From positions 2,933,587-2,997,586 of the forward strand of contig NZ_LT838272.1 in NCBI RefSeq assembly GCF_900176005.1: a DNA stretch of 64,000 bases, written 5' to 3'. The DNA is from Thermanaeromonas toyohensis ToBE. Lineage in GTDB: Bacteria > Bacillota > DSM-521 > Neomoorellales > Neomoorellaceae. Shown piece after piece: positions 60,607 to 64,000 of this stretch; within the stretch, counting starts at the first letter, position 1, and every line of letters begins with the position of its first letter. The notes beneath the pieces were generated by a model, which saw only the letters and a list, made by a program, of their open reading frames with translations, had not been told where the DNA came from and searched no databases. The translations under genes were made by a program, and so were the position numbers.

Positions 60607-61472
60607 GAGTACTCCTCCCTTTTAAAGACATATCTCATTGCTAATGATAGTGGAAGTGCTAATATAAAAGTTAGCAAAATGCTTGCTGCTGCTGCTTCTC
60701 CCAGATTCCCCTCTAAAAATGCCTTTTTGTATATAAAAAGGCTTACACTTGTTGTAAGATCTCCTGGCCCACCATTAGTTAAGACATAGATCATATCATA
60801 TACCTTAAAAGCATCTATGCCTCGCAAAAAAGCTGCTATAGCAAGAGTGGGAACAAGAAGGGGAAAAATGATTTTTGTAAAAACATGATAAGAATTAGCC
60901 CCATCAATCTTGGCAGCTTCATAAAGCTCTTCAGGAATTGAGGTAAGTCCAGCATAGGCGATAATAAATACAAAAGGAATCCATTGAAGAGCATCAATCA
61001 TGATCAAGGTTAGATTTACCCATTTTGGATCAAATGGATTCCCGGGCAGCCCTAGCTGTTTCATGTAATATGGTATAATCCCTACAAACTCATTTAATCC
61101 TAACCGAAAAATCAAAGCAAATAGGGAAGGAGCTACCATCATGGGAAGTAATATTACACTAATAACTACTCGTTTCCCCCTAAAACTTCTATTGATAAGG
61201 ATAGCTAGCGCTACTCCAATTACCAATTCCACAGCAGTAGCAAACAGTGAAAACCTTGTGCTATAAATAAGTGAATGTCTAAAACTAGCATCGCCCAAAA
61301 TGTGGAGATAATTAGTTATGCCAATAAACGGTTTATGACTGCCGGAAAGCTTAAACCCAAAAAAGCTCATGTAATAAGAATAAGCGGTGGGGAAGACTAT
61401 AAGTGTCAACACCGCCACCGCTAAAGGCCCAATAAATACGTAAGCTTCTTTTTTCGATTTTATTTTATACAT
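60603..61472 (-). CDS. ABC sugar transporter permease, MalF-like
   Basis: A 289-residue CUT1-family permease with six helices and the EAA loop 'EELYEAAKIDGANSYHVFTKIIFPLL' near residue 180. 'MIYVLTNGGPGDLTTSVSLFIYKKAF' is another family block. It follows the binding-protein gene by 8 bp and overlaps the second permease by 4 bp. Confidence 0.94.
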   Translation of the reverse strand: MYKIKSKKEAYVFIGPLAVAVLTLIVFPTAYSYYMSFFGFKLSGSHKPFIGITNYLHILGDASFRHSLIYSTRFSLFATAVELVIGVALAILINRSFRGKRVVISVILLPMMVAPSLFALIFRLGLNEFVGIIPYYMKQLGLPGNPFDPKWVNLTLIMIDALQWIPFVFIIAYAGLTSIPEELYEAAKIDGANSYHVFTKIIFPLLVPTLAIAAFLRGIDAFKVYDMIYVLTNGGPGDLTTSVSLFIYKKAFLEGNLGEAAAASILLTFILALPLSLAMRYVFKREEYS

Positions 61473-61479
61473 CTGGTTT

Positions 61480-62835
61480 TTACTTCCCCACTTTCTGACT
61501 AACTTCTTCCTGAACTTTTTTGAGGGCGCTATCTATATCAATTTGGCCAACCCAAGCTGCCGAAAGATATTTTGCCATAATTTCTAACACAGGAAATACA
61601 TTCCCACTAGTATCTTCGACAAACCCATATTTCTCGCTATGCTCAGCGATATAAGGAAATTCGGGGCGTTTATCCTTCATTCCTTCTAGAATATCTTTTA
61701 CAGGAGGAATTCCCCCGTTTTCAGCATAAACCTTCATGGCATCTTTTGTGGCAAGATATTTTAACCATTTCAATGCTGCTTCTTGTTTGGGGGAGGACTT
61801 GTTAAGACCCACTCCTAAAACATGAATATGTGTAGCATGTTTGGGACCTGGAATAGGGGCAATCCCTACTTTATCATAAACCTTTTCGCTCTTAGATTTA
61901 TCAGTGAGTTCATGATATGCTGCGCTCCACTGTAAGATAAGCGCTACTTTTTCAGTTTGAAAAGCTTGGTTTGTTTCAGGATATTCAAAGGTCGTCGAAG
62001 TCGGAGGAGTTAACTTCTTTTTAAAGATATCCACATACACTTGAAGTGCTTTCCTTGCTTCTTCTGTGTCGAAATTCGGCTTGCCATCCTTAGTGTACCA
62101 GCTTCCTCCAAACGAATAAAGCACATCGTTCCAAATCATTACGTTATATATTAGATTTTTTAACTGTAATGCTGTTCCGTATTCTGTTGGGGATACTGGG
62201 TTGTATTGTTTAGTAAAGAAAGCGGAGGTCGCAATAAAATCATCCCAATCCCATTCCTTAGGATCTTTAGGAGAGAGTTCTTTTCCTACAATTTGTTTAC
62301 TAATTTCTCTATACTTGGCCTGCCAATTTGCATCGCTTAAAAGTTTCTCAATCAAATCTTTGCGGTAATACAAAAAGTGGTTACTTATGTCCATTGGAAT
62401 CCCGTAAACATTTCCTTCATTTTTAAGTGCGTTAATGCTTGTATCAATGAACATATTTAATCCTTCTATTTTATCTTGAAGTGGAACTAGATGCCCTTTA
62501 TGTTCACCAATTTTGTACGTCGCTGTAAAGTAAATGTCTACATCTTGACTGTTAGCCGCCATCATAGCTGCTTCTTTTTCCCAAAACCCTTCTCGAGGAG
62601 CAGGAAGCATTTTTACCTCAACCCCATCTTTGGCTCCTTGCCCCTCATTATATTTGGCGATCACCTTTGACATAGCTTCACTTTCTGGTCCTGGCCAATA
62701 GAGCATATTAACAATTTCCCTTTTTCCTGAAGCCGAAGTATCTGAAGCCTTTTTTCCACCCGCAGCACACCCACCTACTAAAGCTGCTAGAGTACCCACT
62801 ATAAGAATAGCCAATATTTTACTCCATTTCTTCAT
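61480..62835 (-). CDS. ABC sugar transporter solute-binding lipoprotein
   Basis: A 451-residue lipoprotein with signal peptide and lipobox 'LVGGC' (Cys23). The mature part is a family 1 sugar-binding protein ('FIATSAFFTKQYNPVS', 'EKVALILQWSAAYHEL', 'IHVLGVGLNKSSPKQEAALKWLKYLAT'). It captures the substrate for the two permeases. The gene overlaps the ROK kinase gene by 17 bp. NagB in the same operon suggests an amino sugar or its oligomers. Confidence 0.93.
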   Translation of the reverse strand: MKKWSKILAILIVGTLAALVGGCAAGGKKASDTSASGKREIVNMLYWPGPESEAMSKVIAKYNEGQGAKDGVEVKMLPAPREGFWEKEAAMMAANSQDVDIYFTATYKIGEHKGHLVPLQDKIEGLNMFIDTSINALKNEGNVYGIPMDISNHFLYYRKDLIEKLLSDANWQAKYREISKQIVGKELSPKDPKEWDWDDFIATSAFFTKQYNPVSPTEYGTALQLKNLIYNVMIWNDVLYSFGGSWYTKDGKPNFDTEEARKALQVYVDIFKKKLTPPTSTTFEYPETNQAFQTEKVALILQWSAAYHELTDKSKSEKVYDKVGIAPIPGPKHATHIHVLGVGLNKSSPKQEAALKWLKYLATKDAMKVYAENGGIPPVKDILEGMKDKRPEFPYIAEHSEKYGFVEDTSGNVFPVLEIMAKYLSAAWVGQIDIDSALKKVQEEVSQKVGK

Positions 62836-63736
62836 TATAGAGTTCTCCCTCCTTCAAAAATAAGCTTGCAGCTCCCAAAATCATAGCATCTCCTCCTAGT
62901 TGAGAAATTGATAGCCTAAACGTAGGCTGCCTTGTAGGATTAAGTTGATACTTTACCATATCCATAAGCTTTTTAAGATATGGTAAAAGCTCTTTTGCAA
63001 TACCACCCCCCAGAATAATCTTTTGAGGATCGAATATAGAAACTAAGGAAGCAAGAGCATTGGCAAGATCTTCTAAAAAGTCCTTTATTATCTCTGCCTC
63101 TAGCTCTTTTCCTAATAAACTATTTTTAAGGATTTCCGAAGCCTTCATTTTAATGCCTGTTTTTTCTTCATATCTTTTTGTTAAAGCTGTTGCGGAAACA
63201 TAGGCTTCTAGACATCCTTTCCTTCCGCAAGGACAACTTCTACCGTTAGGATGAATGATTAAGTGTCCTATTTCGCCTGCGGCTCCAGTAGAACCTCTAA
63301 AGAGTTTCCTGTTTATTACAATAGCTCCTCCTACTCCTGTACCTAAAGCCAAGCATAGAAAATGTTGAACACCCTTAGCTTCGCCAAAATAGAGTTCTCC
63401 TAAGGCCATTGCATGTACATCATTTACCACTTTAACAGGAAGATAGGTTTCGCTTTCAACTATTTTTTTCAAAGGAATACCGGTCCATCCTGGAAATGTA
63501 TTCGTGGCACCAAGGATACTACCATCAAAACCCACTTGACCGGCTGTTCCAATACCTATCCCTAGGACACTTTGCTCTAAAAGTTCTTTAATAATAGATA
63601 ACACGCGCCTGACAACATGTAAACCACCTTTATCTGCTTCAGTCGATATTTCAATTACCCTTTGTAAAGACCCGTCTCTACTTACAAGAGCACCTCGAAT
63701 TTTGCTTCCCCCTACATCGATCCCTATTACCCTCAT
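62819..63736 (-). CDS. ROK-family sugar kinase (glucokinase or N-acetylglucosamine kinase-like)
   Basis: About 305 residues. The ATP phosphate loop is 'IGIDVGGSKIRGAL', 'GTGVGGAIVI' and 'GEIGHLIIHPNGRSCPCGRKGCLEAYVS' hold the ROK zinc site (CPCGRKGC), and the catalytic Asp lies in 'KVVNDVHAMALGE'. The operon context (nagB, sugar importer, RpiR) favours an amino-sugar kinase over plain glucokinase. The ATG at 63736 has AAGGGAG 5 nt upstream; a GTG at 63751 is less likely. Confidence 0.9.
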   Translation of the reverse strand: MRVIGIDVGGSKIRGALVSRDGSLQRVIEISTEADKGGLHVVRRVLSIIKELLEQSVLGIGIGTAGQVGFDGSILGATNTFPGWTGIPLKKIVESETYLPVKVVNDVHAMALGELYFGEAKGVQHFLCLALGTGVGGAIVINRKLFRGSTGAAGEIGHLIIHPNGRSCPCGRKGCLEAYVSATALTKRYEEKTGIKMKASEILKNSLLGKELEAEIIKDFLEDLANALASLVSIFDPQKIILGGGIAKELLPYLKKLMDMVKYQLNPTRQPTFRLSISQLGGDAMILGAASLFLKEGELYNEEME

Positions 63737-63752
63737 TTCTTCTCCCTTCACT

Positions 63753-64000
63753 TTAAAATAACTTTTCTAAGACTGCTTTAGCCGTTTTATTTAGACTTTG
63801 AACAGCTTTATCCTTTAATCTTATTGCTACACTTGTATACAAAATATCTAATATATGAAGCTGTGCAATTTTTGAGGTTAAGGCACCGCTTCTGAGCGGA
63901 GTCTCTTTTACAGAGGTTAAAAGTACAATATCTGCTACTGAAGTTATAGGCGACCTCGCATAATTTGTTATACATATGACCTTTGCCCCAGCTTTTTTCG
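63753..64000 (-). CDS. RpiR/MurR-family regulator, C-terminal part (runs off the window)
   Basis: The last 81 codons of a regulator whose start lies beyond the right edge. The visible part is the end of a SIS sugar-phosphate-binding domain ('ICITNYARSPITSVADIVLLTS', 'IAQLHILDILYTSVAIRL'). The RpiR family senses sugar phosphates such as GlcNAc-6-P or MurNAc-6-P. It is 16 bp upstream of the ROK kinase and is probably the first gene of the operon. Confidence 0.83.
   Translation of the reverse strand, partial: KKAGAKVICITNYARSPITSVADIVLLTSVKETPLRSGALTSKIAQLHILDILYTSVAIRLKDKAVQSLNKTAKAVLEKLF

Noticed and set aside
1-64000. CRISPR array, tRNA or rRNA genes
   Set aside because: No regularly spaced repeats and no cloverleaf T-loop pattern were noticed by reading; tRNAscan-SE or a CRISPR finder would be decisive.

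Overview
The window looks like a chromosomal segment of an anaerobic, probably thermophilic, Gram-positive Firmicute. The Moorella/Thermanaeromonas-type clostridia are the closest fit; this is inferred from gene content only. The supporting genes are a selenium-dependent-type molybdenum hydroxylase with its YqeB/YqeC-MocA/XdhC maturation set, GatCAB, a split bacterial NHEJ system, a PHP-UvrD fusion helicase and many TTG/GTG starts behind strong AGGAGG sites. No tRNA, rRNA or CRISPR array was recognised.

Layout. 0-4 kb: 5' part of a molybdenum hydroxylase large subunit running off the left edge, then a plus-strand pair of a GT-C-like membrane glycosyltransferase and a UbiA-type decaprenyl-phosphate phosphoribosyltransferase. 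4-11.5 kb: a minus-strand DNA-repair run (DUF1786 protein, PHP-UvrD helicase, LigD-type polymerase, Ku, LigD-type ligase). 11.6-19 kb: a GH18 and a GH26 glycosidase meeting tail to tail, phosphofructokinase, acylphosphatase, pabB-pabC and an EamA exporter. 19-26 kb: a minus-strand purine/hydantoin-like cluster (hydantoinase, threonine-synthase-like enzyme, fused 2Fe-2S/molybdopterin hydroxylase, second PLP enzyme), then a PgpA-family phosphatase with a clear terminator.

26.7-41.1 kb is an accessory region that interrupts the molybdenum hydroxylase neighbourhood. It starts with an IS200/IS605 element (tnpB intact, tnpA 5'-truncated) between the two ends of a destroyed acyl-CoA synthetase gene. 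Transposase debris and a TerC/YjbE membrane protein follow. Then comes an AT-richer catabolic island: Ldh2-type and SerA-type dehydrogenases, a complete TctABC tripartite tricarboxylate transporter, a KDG-kinase-like PfkB protein, a DapA-family aldolase and a GntR/UTRA regulator. A frameshifted, truncated IS256-type transposase closes it. The likely job is uptake and breakdown of a hydroxy or sugar acid; the substrate is not known.

41.3-50.6 kb returns to the core: a radical SAM protein, YqeB, a YqeC-MocA fusion, an XRE-cupin regulator, a two-piece XdhC, a HAD phosphatase and gatCAB with a good sigma-A promoter. 50.9-58.5 kb holds envelope and transport genes: a small lipoprotein, a membrane protein that seems to start at ATA, a CPBP protease, an ABC-2 exporter, a stalk/beta-propeller secreted protein, and a membrane protein plus winged-helix regulator behind a promoter with a palindrome. 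58.8-64 kb is an amino-sugar operon on the minus strand (RpiR regulator, ROK kinase, binding protein, two permeases, nagB), in which nagA survives only as a short C-terminal remnant.
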